Shown here in pieces: positions 28,201-36,179 of a stretch of 64,000 nt of DNA. A model generated the notes under the pieces. The model was not told where the DNA came from and ran no database searches. It worked only from the letters and a program-made list of their open reading frames with translations. The position numbers were made by a program, and so were the translations under genes. Numbering within the stretch: position 1 is the stretch's first letter; each line of letters begins with the position of its first letter. This DNA is from Fibrobacter sp. (GTDB lineage: Bacteria; Fibrobacterota; Fibrobacteria; Fibrobacterales; Fibrobacteraceae): positions 1 to 64,000 of the forward strand of contig JAFVGH010000068.1 in assembly GCA_017475045.1 (NCBI GenBank), given 5' to 3'.

Positions 28201-29037
28201 AAGAGAAAGAGACGTGGTACCGGCTTCCACCCTTTGGAGTATGTAGTCCTCAAATTCATCTTTGTACGATTCCTCGTACACAACCCTCACCTGGTTCTGG
28301 ATACCGAGCCCTGTCTCTACGTTGTTGATTTCCACCGTAATGTAGGGTCCAATCTTTCCCTTGACCATGAAGCTCGGGTCGTAGTGCAAAGAAAGGGAGG
28401 GCACTAGGCTCGTATTGGTACTCCCCTGAGCGTCATCCTTTTCACCATAGCCCTTTAGACGAATGTCCATGGTTCCCTGCAGCATCAGCTTAGGCTTGTC
28501 CAGGCCAAAATCCTTCATCCAGGCAGGCATGGTCACCGGCACCGTAATATCGAACACGGACCCCGTCTCGGGGGTATCATAGCCACCGTCTTTCTGCCCC
28601 ACCAGGCCGTTCAACCACAGGTTCTTGCGGCCGATGTCGTACATGTCGGCCACGTAATCCGTAAGTTCGGGATAGTGCGCCGTCCAAAGGGTGGTGGTAT
28701 CGCGGGAGATGCTATTGACCCGTTTTTCGCTCACATCCATTTCGCGGGTAGCGATATCGATGTCATGACTGTACACCTGGCCCCGGTTGGTCTGCATAAG
28801 GCTAGGCGACGCACCGACCCCTCCAAAAGGAAGCATACCGTTCAAGGGAGTGGCCGAAGGAGGCAAAGGCATGTACTGGTAGGTAGGCTGCCACTCCGTT
28901 TCCGCCGGGTCGGGCTCCTTTGTCTGGGGCCCATAGCCACTAGAGTCTGCCTGCGCCCACAGGGAGACACTTGCCCACAGGATGGACAAGCCAAAAGAGA
29001 ACAACCCCAAAGGGGTTCTATGCAAGAACCTTTTCAA
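22201..29037 (-). CDS. sprA: SprA-like giant outer-membrane protein of type 9 secretion
   Basis: 2278 aa, the largest gene here and near the usual ~2400 aa of SprA. A TTG start gives a good signal peptide (MKRFLHRTPLGLFSFGLSIL, ending LWAQA). The product is beta-strand-rich throughout, with aromatic-alternating strands, and has the SprA-type segment GLFGIKADWKLGDWRLTTIASQ-like in the N-terminal third. SprA (Sov) forms the outer-membrane channel of the type 9 secretion system in Bacteroidota and relatives. Its presence implies that some of the large surface proteins in this window use that route (inference). It is transcribed in the same direction as the AIPR gene but separated by a terminator. 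No other T9SS genes are in view. Confidence 0.82.
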   Translation of the reverse strand: MKRFLHRTPLGLFSFGLSILWASVSLWAQADSSGYGPQTKEPDPAETEWQPTYQYMPLPPSATPLNGMLPFGGVGASPSLMQTNRGQVYSHDIDIATREMDVSEKRVNSISRDTTTLWTAHYPELTDYVADMYDIGRKNLWLNGLVGQKDGGYDTPETGSVFDITVPVTMPAWMKDFGLDKPKLMLQGTMDIRLKGYGEKDDAQGSTNTSLVPSLSLHYDPSFMVKGKIGPYITVEINNVETGLGIQNQVRVVYEESYKDEFEDYILQRVEAGTTSLSLSGTELTGYSENHQGLFGIKADWKLGDWRLTTIASQDGGSQEEYTINANESTTEFQILDKQFVAYRYYFLNHDARNNYISSAIAGRSTANYPATNLKLFKRSNLNNSKDVVDNITVVYKTPSGKTVEKLVERMVEIPSNDYTYDSKTGILKINGVNRNTLVAASWSNDGTGRTGTTIRHGSRMVLIQWDATLSELTDIEKLMLRNVYSVGISDGSSSSFVLRLKNKSGMTGTYLKTLGVADTSTGSPLVNDATIFKKDASGNYTGEMWLPCKPLSQYSGAGATERARENCLEPLRLLDSTGAMAQLYTLPVYKLNRFTSRFYFESVGKRRNSIISVRDPNSSYSVSAGSCMDISPGTEKLTAGSTTLIRGTDYEVNYELGQIELLSERALDPNKEIKVTFECEPLFEIDNKLLLGARAELPLDRYGFGAGSLFGVTALYKSQSTTAKTPTLGNEPFSSVLWGMNLRLQDTVQVLTDLVNMIPGIETDAKSSWRFEAEFAASRHNANTSGDNEALVEDFESTVSGLTYPLTRLSWYPASPPGGIASQPSTYIENQDYRHKGEFIWHSNTTELYKYIYPSVGNSDVDNQHLTVLKMTLRANDNLVGNSWGGIMRPNSSYYQDLSEMKYLEVVARGNVGSIYLDLGLISEDISINGYEPNGNYDGENDLGTTTALHDKGIDGLSGSDETRLVWDCRISGCISSEITMANSDASATDIAQDDYDEDLEDESDPSVHINGTEDNSGERLYDTEDINKNGSLDTDISFVRYRIDLSKTDHMDYEDLKNGWRKWRIPLNQYDTIVSPSGSDYKTILAEALYSRVWLGSLNPGVAESKVQIVSLAVVGNSWEETTVADLYKTSSTENSQVVEVNGMPTQVQESMDTRDTSRIKVTTINNREDSNIYTKSPNTKTERDSETNAPMKETALVLDYQNMSPGQEVGVTRIFENDIKDLSSYKSIKMEIHYETEADKVPVRFAIQFGEGSLEGSSDYYEWSFRPTKYNCTSGDRPQDCHEENWLSNAFAMDLSDFSDMKRGRKPPFLEPTVKKIDGSAREEQIRLVGNPSVTRIDWIRFVIIADADASAADLKGTFWIDDLRLSDMDTEWGYAARTSAQVEFADFISLSGAVRYQDGNFATLSTTGGSPKPKLSDAASQLDVAGDLNISLNKFLHDSLGFHIPMNFGYNSTTKRPYMKPTDDLLLKKSSFSNLTKDMFQNELAVTSNSKEQKLRDEAKSKGYESYVREKSFSVSYSKDYKAADTKIGEALSQILLERPAASYSYAESEGRATTSADSTYSYRTILEYKLGTFTLFKMKPFEGLNKYDNAFSKVLAKTEFEPWPQTFDLTLFDFNYVRYVDQDRDPDFVEPQVDKVVTYTADLNHKLNMRWNILSWLNTSYSLNISRDMQGGGDREGFVKENFFTTKEGGLFASDYVFDYDHTDRKVYVSRDSVVIVPRDTVAKTMADGSEWAIDMQNPDSYEILYDTSSFYRVDSVGTREYGRSYGILRNERARTQQFKIGFNPRLIPFIPFNTTFTSDFNQQKTIPDEYDILDATDIEKNYWTISQTNRFEFSPTFRIIDFFQNFGKDNVVATSLDKIKWSEIRMSWQTSTNTVGENFTLSQLYEEQGVTPMEYYLYGLGLGNGYRNRGFWNIVTGDMGLDHRDDFTRFAQYRNHHVDTLVYQGNFRHSVSRQFQVGTGITLPFWDIGVTGDLMWREEFNQSREYPLYLDTTTVWPKIGIGVTVPNFSQRVSFLNGFKSVSTSHRFDYTRTVVVRPFQSAEDSWAHQWNFNPLVRVSFLTQSNMRIDNAVRLKIESTDRRPKEEVINSPCWPDQDGDIRDTTDYFWDTPWIHTSLYNDFAINIGNDLTISYPLKTKRGFQLWKWYFKLDNDIDLKFTAGYDYNKTIRKEYDPDPGYDMWNKASGTDGVFRQWSIDGYDYVVYKPELHKTDRTVPSRTHEWFVRPSAGYQFNRIASMSSYIEYRQIHEKLDDETPHLRQILQFEIALMLRFD

Positions 29038-29109
29038 AATATTCTGTCACAAAATACTGAATTCGGGGGGCCCAAATCCACTATTTTTTCAAGATTTTTG
29101 GGGAAATTA

Positions 29110-29139
29110 GAAAAAAAAGCCCAGGGCATAGGGCCCCGG
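29110..29139 (-). terminator. Intrinsic terminator after AIPR gene
   Basis: On -, CCGGGGC (29139-29133) pairs with GCCCTGG (29127-29121) including one G-T pair, loop CCTAT, followed by GCTTTTTTTT. It separates the AIPR gene from sprA. Confidence 0.75.
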
Positions 29140-29170
29140 ACTTTCAATAGCGTGGGTTTGAGGACTAAAC

Positions 29171-31063
29171 CTAGATAAAGGCCTCGATGCCGCCGCGGCA
29201 CTTTTCCCAAGTGCGGCTCTTCTTGCACAGAAGATCCATCATCTTGTCGTAAGTAGCCGTGTTGGCAAAGCCCTTCCACAGGCGGCGTTCCACCGATTCG
29301 CCACTATCCTTGTCGATGGTGGTGATGGTGTCGTAGTAAGCCGGATTGTCCTTGAACTCAGAAATCAAGATTCCCTTCAGGTCTTCCGTATAGATACGGG
29401 AAGCATACTTGAGGATAGAATCGTTGAAGTTCAGCTCGTTTTCCACCAGCCATTCGAAATCCTGAATGGGGTCGCCATAAACAAGCCAATGCTTGAGGGC
29501 GAGAGCCACCACCAGGTCCTTCACTGCACTACGGAAGATAAACTTGTCTTCCAAGCGGCCATTGAAGGTAATCTTGGTCAGCGGGTTATCATCGTTAGCC
29601 TCGATAGACACGCCCTTACCCGGGGTAACGCGGCGGATCTTGATGGGCAAACGGCTAAGGAGCTGCCAGGCCTTGGTAAAGGCGATGGTCTTACGCACAA
29701 AATCCTTTTCCTTTTCAGGGGCTACGCGCACAAAGGCACCGAAGCAACGCTGGTACAGGGTTTCTTTGTCGAAAATGCAGTCGCTGGAGCGGCATTCAGA
29801 GAGCTTGCCGTCCATCATGAACAGGGTCTTGGCCAGTTCGGGGCGCATACGAACTTCGAGCTTACGGGTACGAGCCTTGAGGCGCACGCCGTCCTTATAA
29901 ACGTAGGTAAAGCCTTCTTCCTGATAACGCTGCCAAATAAAGAACTGCAGGTCGTCAGCGGCACGCAGGTGATAGCTGAACACCGGGTTCTGACGGTTGT
30001 TGGCCATGGTCACCTGGTTCAAGAAGTTGTCGGCACCGGGGTACGGCACCACCACCTTCACCAGCACCTTGGGGTTCACCGGCTTCTTGCTCTTCTTGGC
30101 GTAATGTTCGTAGGTAAACAGGGACTGGGCACCGTTAATGATCTTCGGGCGTTCAATGTAGAGCACCTTCTTGCCATCGCGTTCCTTAAGACGCAGGTCA
30201 TCGCCCGTAAGGGTCATACCGTTGTGCAGGAACGGGAAGTCATCCACATTCACGTTCTGGTCGTCGTTACGTTCCATGGTCTGGAAGGCATCGATCAGGG
30301 CCGCGTTGGTATGGGTCAGGTTACCCAGGTAAGTACGGATGTTACTAGAAACAATGGCCATGTTGTGCTTGGTCTTGAGGCGCTTCCCAAGGTTTACATG
30401 GTAGTCAAAAATGGTGCGGATCGGGCAGAAACCGAGGAAAAGTTCGCCATGATCGCTAGTGAGGTGGAGCGGATCGGAATCCATTACGATTTCCAGCTTG
30501 TCATCGGCGCTGCGGAAATCGCGGGTCAGGTCGTCGTGTTCAGCAATGATATCTAGCTTGGCCTTGACCTCGTTCTTCCAAATAGTGAGCTTACGACGCA
30601 TATCCTTGAGGGTACGTTCCAGTTCGCTATCGGTAATGTCGCGAGTAGCACGGGTGCGGAGCACGGTGATTTCGAGGGTCTCCATGTAGGGGCGGCTGGC
30701 GGGTGCGTCGTCGTCCTCTTCCTCGTCGTCGTCACTAATCTTATTGACAGCCCAGGGGTCGGCTTCTTCACGGAGAGACATGAAGAAGGGGTTGGTGGGG
30801 TCGCTAGTACGGAAAACGGCAATCTGGAGCTGTTTTAGGTCGGCATTCAGGTGAGAGACAACCTTTTCAAGAGGGGTATCCTCGTCCAGGAATATGAAGA
30901 ATTCCATGAAGCCCTGGGAGTACTGGAAACCATGAAAGCATCCGTTCTCGTCCAGATTCAAGTGCCGTAGAGCCTTGATACGGTCATTAGGGTCATTGGG
31001 GTTCAAACTCAAGAGGCTAGCCACAAATGCTAAGCGTCGTTCCTGGGATTTTGTCAGTTCCAT
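29171..31063 (-). CDS. AIPR-family (abortive infection type) protein
   Basis: 630 aa, no signal peptide. The middle has the order seen in AIPR proteins: SSNIRTYLGN (about 240-250), then FLHNGMTLTGDDL (about 278-290), then IERPKIINGAQSLFTY (about 302-317), then VKVVVP and an asparagine-rich NNRQNPV segment. An acidic stretch with repeated Asp/Glu lies near 109-119. AIPR proteins were named for plasmid-borne phage-resistance by abortive infection; their biochemical action is poorly known. The start has GAGGA 6 bp upstream. The gene stands alone between sprA and an LRR gene, not inside a recognisable defence island. Assignment rests on motif order only. Confidence 0.65.
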   Translation of the reverse strand: MELTKSQERRLAFVASLLSLNPNDPNDRIKALRHLNLDENGCFHGFQYSQGFMEFFIFLDEDTPLEKVVSHLNADLKQLQIAVFRTSDPTNPFFMSLREEADPWAVNKISDDDEEEDDDAPASRPYMETLEITVLRTRATRDITDSELERTLKDMRRKLTIWKNEVKAKLDIIAEHDDLTRDFRSADDKLEIVMDSDPLHLTSDHGELFLGFCPIRTIFDYHVNLGKRLKTKHNMAIVSSNIRTYLGNLTHTNAALIDAFQTMERNDDQNVNVDDFPFLHNGMTLTGDDLRLKERDGKKVLYIERPKIINGAQSLFTYEHYAKKSKKPVNPKVLVKVVVPYPGADNFLNQVTMANNRQNPVFSYHLRAADDLQFFIWQRYQEEGFTYVYKDGVRLKARTRKLEVRMRPELAKTLFMMDGKLSECRSSDCIFDKETLYQRCFGAFVRVAPEKEKDFVRKTIAFTKAWQLLSRLPIKIRRVTPGKGVSIEANDDNPLTKITFNGRLEDKFIFRSAVKDLVVALALKHWLVYGDPIQDFEWLVENELNFNDSILKYASRIYTEDLKGILISEFKDNPAYYDTITTIDKDSGESVERRLWKGFANTATYDKMMDLLCKKSRTWEKCRGGIEAFI

Positions 31064-31287
31064 TTTTTCCTCAATTTAGGCTTCTGCCATATTTTGCCAT
31101 TAAAAATAGTTTCAAAAGCCCTACTTTGGACATAAAAAATAGTAAATCTTAAAAAAAAATTCCACTCAGCACCAAAAGTAGTGAACAAAAGAGCAAAATT
31201 TTACGTTTTTAACTATATTTTACTGGCCCAAACCCTTTTTTTTCACAAAAATGCTATGATTTATGGTGTATAAATAGGAGAGTCGTT

Positions 31288-32040
31288 ATGAACCTGCTCG
31301 ATATTATTAATAAAGCCAAGGCCGAAAAAGCCAAAACCCTGGACCTTTCCCAGCAGGGACTCCGCCTGTTACCCCCTGAACTTTTCGAAATCCAGTCTCT
31401 AGAAGAACTGAACCTGGACCGTAACAAACTGGTAGAACTCCCCGACGACATCGGGCTGCTCAAAAACCTGAAAAGCCTTTCCGTCAGCGAAAACGACCTG
31501 ATGGAGCTCCCCGATACCATCGGCAAGCTTACCAAGCTCGAAAACCTCTACCTGGGTTACAACAGCCTCTCGGAGCTCCCCGCCACTGTCGGGAACCTCA
31601 CAAACCTCCACACGGTGAACATTGCCAAAAACCAGCTTCTGGAACTGCCTGTGGAAATAGGCAACTGGGGCAAGGTGGTAAAGCTTTCCCTCCATGACAA
31701 CATGCTTTCGTCCATTCCGGCATCTATCGGCAAGCTGAAAAGCTTGGTGAAACTCTACCTGGACAACAACGACCTGACCGAGATTCCCGCCACCCTAGGG
31801 AACCTCGAGAATCTCGAAATTCTCATGATTTCTGGAAACCAGCTGAGCGTTATCCCCCAGGAATTCGGCAAGCTTTCCAAGCTCCGCGAACTGGTGCTTG
31901 ATGCAAACCAGCTGGAAACACTCCCTGAAACTCTGGCCGACTGCACCTCCCTAGAGACCATCTCCATCAACGAGAACCCCATGGAAGACGGTCTGCCCCG
32001 GGCACTCACCGACAAGAAGGGACTAAAGATAGACCAGTAG
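31288..32040 (+). CDS. Cytoplasmic leucine-rich repeat protein
   Basis: 250 aa made almost entirely of 23-residue leucine-rich repeats of the LPxxIGxLxxLxxLxLxxNxL type, about nine copies from residue 17 to 235. A short N-terminal helix (MNLLDIINKAKAEKAK) caps it. No signal peptide or membrane segment is seen, so it is probably an intracellular protein-binding solenoid. The repeats resemble the bacterial 'plant-intracellular-like' LRR class. TAGGAG lies 7-12 bp before the ATG. The 224-bp region upstream is A/T-rich with no ORF, but has promoter-like TATATTTT and TATAAAT boxes. Confidence 0.85.
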   Translation: MNLLDIINKAKAEKAKTLDLSQQGLRLLPPELFEIQSLEELNLDRNKLVELPDDIGLLKNLKSLSVSENDLMELPDTIGKLTKLENLYLGYNSLSELPATVGNLTNLHTVNIAKNQLLELPVEIGNWGKVVKLSLHDNMLSSIPASIGKLKSLVKLYLDNNDLTEIPATLGNLENLEILMISGNQLSVIPQEFGKLSKLRELVLDANQLETLPETLADCTSLETISINENPMEDGLPRALTDKKGLKIDQ

Positions 32041-32056
32041 TGCGCCGAGGCGCAAT

Positions 32057-33364
32057 GTGATTCCACATTCCACACTCCACATAGCCTTTCTCGCCCTCTT
32101 CCTGCTAGCCGCCTGTGGCGACTTTATGGAGCCGGTGGAAAGCACGCCTAGTCCCACCGAGTACGAGTTCAATTATTGGCTCCTAAACCGTGTATACCTT
32201 TACGAGGACGAACTTAAGAATTTGCCCCCAGAAGGGGACAGCGTTCCTCTATTGTATAATTCGCTGAGCGACAAATACAGCCGATACTACCCTCCTTCAA
32301 AAAGCGAAGCTGCCGAAAACCAGATGAATACCTCTATCGTGGAAGGAGACCTGGGTATGGAATACATGGTCCTCTACACGGAGGCCGAATCAAAATTTTA
32401 CCCCATTATGATTTCCAGGGTTTATGCCGACAGCCCGGCCGGCAGGGCAAAAATCCCCCGTTACGGACGTATCATAGAGGCAAACGGAATATCCCTTGAT
32501 GGTTACAACGCCAAGGCTGTATACGACTCCATTGTAGACTACAGTACCGACATATCCCTTACCATCTTTTCTGACGACAGCCTGCATCGTTACGACCTAG
32601 TCAAGGAAACCGTTTACGCCCCCACAGTCTTCTTGGACACCGTTTCAGGAATAACATTCGTAACCATTACCGAATTCAGGTTATCAACGGCAGACCGCGA
32701 AAACGGGACCTTTGGCGAACTAAAGGCATACCTGGATTCTACAACCACCGAAAAAAATCCCCGCGTGCTAGACCTGCGGAGCAACCCTGGCGGATTGATA
32801 GACCAGTGCCTGCCTGCAGCAGACCTGTTCATAAAAGACGGACTTATGTCCACCCGAAAAATTGTGGCATTCTCCGCTGACGGGCAAAGGACCCATCAAA
32901 CCACAACCTCATTTGCCAAGCCGGGCGATTCCGGTGAAAACGGCAAGTTTGTGGTTCTCGCTAATCGAGCAACAGCATCCTGCGCCGAAATCTTCATCGC
33001 AGCCATCACAGAACAGGGGGGCATTCCCTTCGTTGGCGAAACGACCTTCGGCAAGGGCATCGGGCAAGGCCAGTGGAAAACTGTAGACGGGGGCCTCGCC
33101 GTTATCACCAACCTGGAATTTTACACACCCAAGAACCACAGCTACCATAAAACGGGTATCAGCCCAGACATTGCGTGCCCAGAAGGTGCATCAAGGACAT
33201 GCGCACTAGAGGCCATCAATACCATTTATGGTTATACCATGCCCAACACCGCAAAAGCATCGCTTTTAGCCCCAATGGAAACAGAGCCCATCACCCGGAG
33301 TAAAGACGTTGGAGGGGCTCTAGACACTGCCATCAATTTTGTAAATTATTCCCTAACCCCATAG
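32057..33364 (+). CDS. S41-family peptidase lipoprotein, copy 1
   Basis: 435 aa. The GTG start gives a lipoprotein signal with lipobox LLAAC (Cys20). A PDZ-like region (YPIMISRVYADSPAGRAKI) is followed by a tail-specific protease core with catalytic Ser308 (ATASCAEIF) and Lys333 (TFGKGIGQ), 25 residues apart as usual. DLRSNPGG is the conserved S41 strand. It probably cleaves C-terminal tails of periplasmic or surface proteins. It lies 16 bp after the LRR gene and 6 bp before a paralogue, suggesting a three-gene unit. The start region overlaps a CA-rich tract (32060-32081), so the exact start is less certain. Confidence 0.82.
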   Translation: MIPHSTLHIAFLALFLLAACGDFMEPVESTPSPTEYEFNYWLLNRVYLYEDELKNLPPEGDSVPLLYNSLSDKYSRYYPPSKSEAAENQMNTSIVEGDLGMEYMVLYTEAESKFYPIMISRVYADSPAGRAKIPRYGRIIEANGISLDGYNAKAVYDSIVDYSTDISLTIFSDDSLHRYDLVKETVYAPTVFLDTVSGITFVTITEFRLSTADRENGTFGELKAYLDSTTTEKNPRVLDLRSNPGGLIDQCLPAADLFIKDGLMSTRKIVAFSADGQRTHQTTTSFAKPGDSGENGKFVVLANRATASCAEIFIAAITEQGGIPFVGETTFGKGIGQGQWKTVDGGLAVITNLEFYTPKNHSYHKTGISPDIACPEGASRTCALEAINTIYGYTMPNTAKASLLAPMETEPITRSKDVGGALDTAINFVNYSLTP

Positions 33365-33370
33365 GTTCTT

Positions 33371-34792
33371 ATGAAACACTACAGACTTTTTTATTGCGCT
33401 CTGAGCATGTGCCTTTTGACACTTTGGACAGCCTGCACCGTTGAAAACGCTGACAACGAAATAGCCATGCCAGGCGAAGAAAAACCAAGCAACACGGATA
33501 GTACCCAAACGCTCACCGTCGCCGAAAAGGAACTGCAGGAAAATTACGAAATGCTTTATTTCTACTTCATCGACGCAGCCCAAAAACTTGGCGACATTCA
33601 CAGTTATATGGGACATGGAGAGGAGGCCGGTTATTCTCCGAGTCGATTCGAGTATCCTGACGTATACTACATGTACAGCAAAATGGGGGATTCCTACACA
33701 TTTTACGTAGGTCCATACTACGTAGGCAAATACGACCTCGACATGGAATCCGATCCGTCGTACAACCTCGCCGTTTCCGTAGAGAAAGCAGAATCCCAAT
33801 TGGTGATTACCCAAGTCTTTCCTAATGGCCCGGGTAGCAAGGCCGGGCTCAAAGAAAAGGATACCATCCTCTACGTAGGTAGCAGCAATCCCGGAAGCGC
33901 AAAAGACTTTGAGATGCTCACCACCGGCAGCGAAGGGGACAGCATATCCTTGAAAATTCTGAGAGGCCCCGACACACTAGACATTTCCGCAAAGCTATTC
34001 TGCTACCTGAACCCGACCGTTTTCCTCAGCTACCGAGACTCCATTCCCGTCATCAAAATTACCGGATTCGAAAACTTCAGTGCAACAAGTTGCAGCGATG
34101 CAAATAATGCAAACGATGTCAATAGCTTCAAGGGAACAAAAGATGAGATCAGTACCGTTCTCAAGGCAACCAAGGGACAAACAATCATCGACCTTAGGGG
34201 AAATCCCGGAGGTTCAATTGATGCCTGTTTCAGCGCTGCCGAATTGTTCCTTTCTAAGGGCGACACCATTGCACGTCTTGAATATACCGATGTTGCTCCA
34301 GACAACGCCCACCAGATGATTATCAATCAAAGCGTGGTAGCCTCTGAAGACGGCGTTGGCAAAGGCCGCTACTTTGTATTTTTAGCAGACAGCAATAGCG
34401 CCAGTTGTGCAGAAACCATGCTCATGGGTGTCACAAACACCACAAAATCTCCCATTGTCGGAATGCTGACCTATGGAAAAGGTATCGGACAATACTATAT
34501 CCCCACCAGCGCAGGGGGCTACAGCATTATTACGGCCATGAGGGTGTACGACAAGAACGGATTTTTCTATCACGATAAGGGAATCGTCCCCGACTATAAC
34601 ATTGCAGATTCCACAAAGGCACTGGACAAAGCGGTAGAAATCGCTAAACTCGCAAAAGAAAAGCGCACCCAAGGTTACGGCACCAAGGAACTGGGGCACT
34701 TCAACAACTCCCTCGCCAAGAAAGCATCGTTCAGCAACGAACCTTTCAAGGGCGGAGCATACAGGATTATAAAGAATCCGTTCGCGAAGTAA
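33371..34792 (+). CDS. S41-family peptidase lipoprotein, copy 2
   Basis: 473 aa, paralogue of the preceding gene. Lipobox TLWTAC places the lipid-modified Cys at 22. The PDZ-like part (ITQVFPNGPGSKAGLKEKD) is clearer than in copy 1. The catalytic pair Ser345 (SASCAETM) and Lys370 (TYGKGIGQ) and strand DLRGNPGG are intact. A C-terminal ~50-residue extension (KRTQGYGTKELGHFNNS) has no counterpart in copy 1. There is a 6-bp gap to copy 1, and its stop abuts the stop of the convergent M23 lipoprotein. The two tandem enzymes may differ in substrate. Confidence 0.85.
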   Translation: MKHYRLFYCALSMCLLTLWTACTVENADNEIAMPGEEKPSNTDSTQTLTVAEKELQENYEMLYFYFIDAAQKLGDIHSYMGHGEEAGYSPSRFEYPDVYYMYSKMGDSYTFYVGPYYVGKYDLDMESDPSYNLAVSVEKAESQLVITQVFPNGPGSKAGLKEKDTILYVGSSNPGSAKDFEMLTTGSEGDSISLKILRGPDTLDISAKLFCYLNPTVFLSYRDSIPVIKITGFENFSATSCSDANNANDVNSFKGTKDEISTVLKATKGQTIIDLRGNPGGSIDACFSAAELFLSKGDTIARLEYTDVAPDNAHQMIINQSVVASEDGVGKGRYFVFLADSNSASCAETMLMGVTNTTKSPIVGMLTYGKGIGQYYIPTSAGGYSIITAMRVYDKNGFFYHDKGIVPDYNIADSTKALDKAVEIAKLAKEKRTQGYGTKELGHFNNSLAKKASFSNEPFKGGAYRIIKNPFAK

Positions 34793-36118
34793 TCAGTTAA
34801 TCACACGCATGTGAACCATCACGTCGGTGGTGTCGTTGGCACGAACCGCCGGGGCCGCCTGCGTGAGCTCTATCTGCTTGCGGATTTCAGCCACCTGCTT
34901 CTTGAGGCGGGCCAGGCGGGCGCCTTCTAGCTTGGGCGTCGCAATCATGGTCTTGCTCAGGGGGTTTATCCAGGCACCATTTGCATCCTTGAATCCAAAA
35001 TGCAGGTGAGGGCCAGTGCTACGGCCCGTGGAGCCTACACGCCCGATGGCCTGACCCGGCGAGACCTTGGCCCCGACGGCCACACCCCGAGACTGGAGAT
35101 GCATATACCAGCTTACAGAATTGTCCCTGTGCTTAATGGCAATCTTGTTTCCACTCAGGTCATCATAACCCGAAACAGTCACGTTACCTTCGGCCACGGC
35201 ATGAACCACCGTTCCCGTCGGAGCGCCATAGTCAACTCCATAGTGGACCTTGCGCTGGCCCGTAATCGGGTGTATTCGGGAACCGAATGAACTGGTAATG
35301 CGCAGGTGCTCCAGCGGGTAGCGGAGCCCGTCAAAGACCAGGGCGTCTCCCGCTTCGGTATAATGGGCGTTATAGGAACTCTTGGGGTCTTCGTCTTCGT
35401 AGCGGAAAGCCTCGTGATGGCCCACGTTCCTTCCGTCAAATTCGGCATAGATGACCTTTCCGCTCACCCAGATAGAATCCTGGTAGTAAGAATCTTCCAG
35501 AAGCACGCGGAACCTGTCTCCCGGACGGGCCAACGGGAATGCCACCTTGCATTGTAGCACCCCACTCACGATACCAACCATACGGCCAGGAATACCCACC
35601 TTGAAAAGGATGCCGTTCAGAGTGCTGTTCTCTTCGAGCATACCCTCGTAAAAGGACTGTTTCTTGACTACCGGTTTTTCGATAAGCTGATAGGTAAAGC
35701 CCGTATCTGTCTTGCTCACCAAATGAACCGTTATGGGGTTAGGCGCATAGCGGAAACGCTGAACCCTGTTGGTAGAATCTACAGAGACATAAAAAATTTC
35801 GCCTACACGGAGCTTGAATTCCACACTGTCCTGCATAGCGGCATAGACGCGGCCCAAATCTTCTTCACCATGGCTTACCTGGGCCTTGAGCCTTGTGAAC
35901 AGGTGGAAAGGCCCCTCCCCTGCGCGGACCGTATCCCGAATGACCCTGACATTTTTGACAAGGGCTTCGGCCGAGGCAATTTCTGCATTCAGGGAATCTA
36001 CCCGACTGCGGAGAACTTCCCGTTCCGCCTTTAGATTCTGGATTACTTCCTCTTCGTTACAGGCGATTAACGGAAGAATAAAGAATATGGAAAGAGCGAT
36101 GCGCAGGAAATAGGTCAT
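34793..36118 (-). CDS. M23-family peptidase lipoprotein
   Basis: 441 aa. The lipobox is LPLIAC (Cys20). Residues 21-60 form a coiled coil (LKAEREVLRSRVDSLNAEI). The C-terminal M23/LytM domain has SSFGSRIHPITGQ, HYGVDYGAPTGT, YMHLQS and GPHLHFGF, a full zinc and catalytic set. The architecture (coiled coil plus M23) resembles peptidoglycan hydrolases or their activators in cell separation. TATATTTA (36130-36123) lies four bases upstream of the ATG, with no Shine-Dalgarno. It is downstream of the FKBP gene but separated by a terminator. Confidence 0.87.
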   Translation of the reverse strand: MTYFLRIALSIFFILPLIACNEEEVIQNLKAEREVLRSRVDSLNAEIASAEALVKNVRVIRDTVRAGEGPFHLFTRLKAQVSHGEEDLGRVYAAMQDSVEFKLRVGEIFYVSVDSTNRVQRFRYAPNPITVHLVSKTDTGFTYQLIEKPVVKKQSFYEGMLEENSTLNGILFKVGIPGRMVGIVSGVLQCKVAFPLARPGDRFRVLLEDSYYQDSIWVSGKVIYAEFDGRNVGHHEAFRYEDEDPKSSYNAHYTEAGDALVFDGLRYPLEHLRITSSFGSRIHPITGQRKVHYGVDYGAPTGTVVHAVAEGNVTVSGYDDLSGNKIAIKHRDNSVSWYMHLQSRGVAVGAKVSPGQAIGRVGSTGRSTGPHLHFGFKDANGAWINPLSKTMIATPKLEGARLARLKKQVAEIRKQIELTQAAPAVRANDTTDVMVHMRVIN

Positions 36119-36130
36119 GAATTAAATATA

Positions 36131-36156
36131 AAAAATCCCCTGCGAAACGCAGGGGA
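36131..36156 (-). terminator. Intrinsic terminator after FKBP gene
   Basis: A 9-bp stem TCCCCTGCG (36136-36144) / CGCAGGGGA (36148-36156) with loop AAA, then on - a run of five T. It lies 24 bp after the FKBP stop and overlaps the promoter region of the M23 lipoprotein gene. Confidence 0.85.
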
Positions 36157-36179
36157 ATTCAAATCGTCACGAAATGCGA

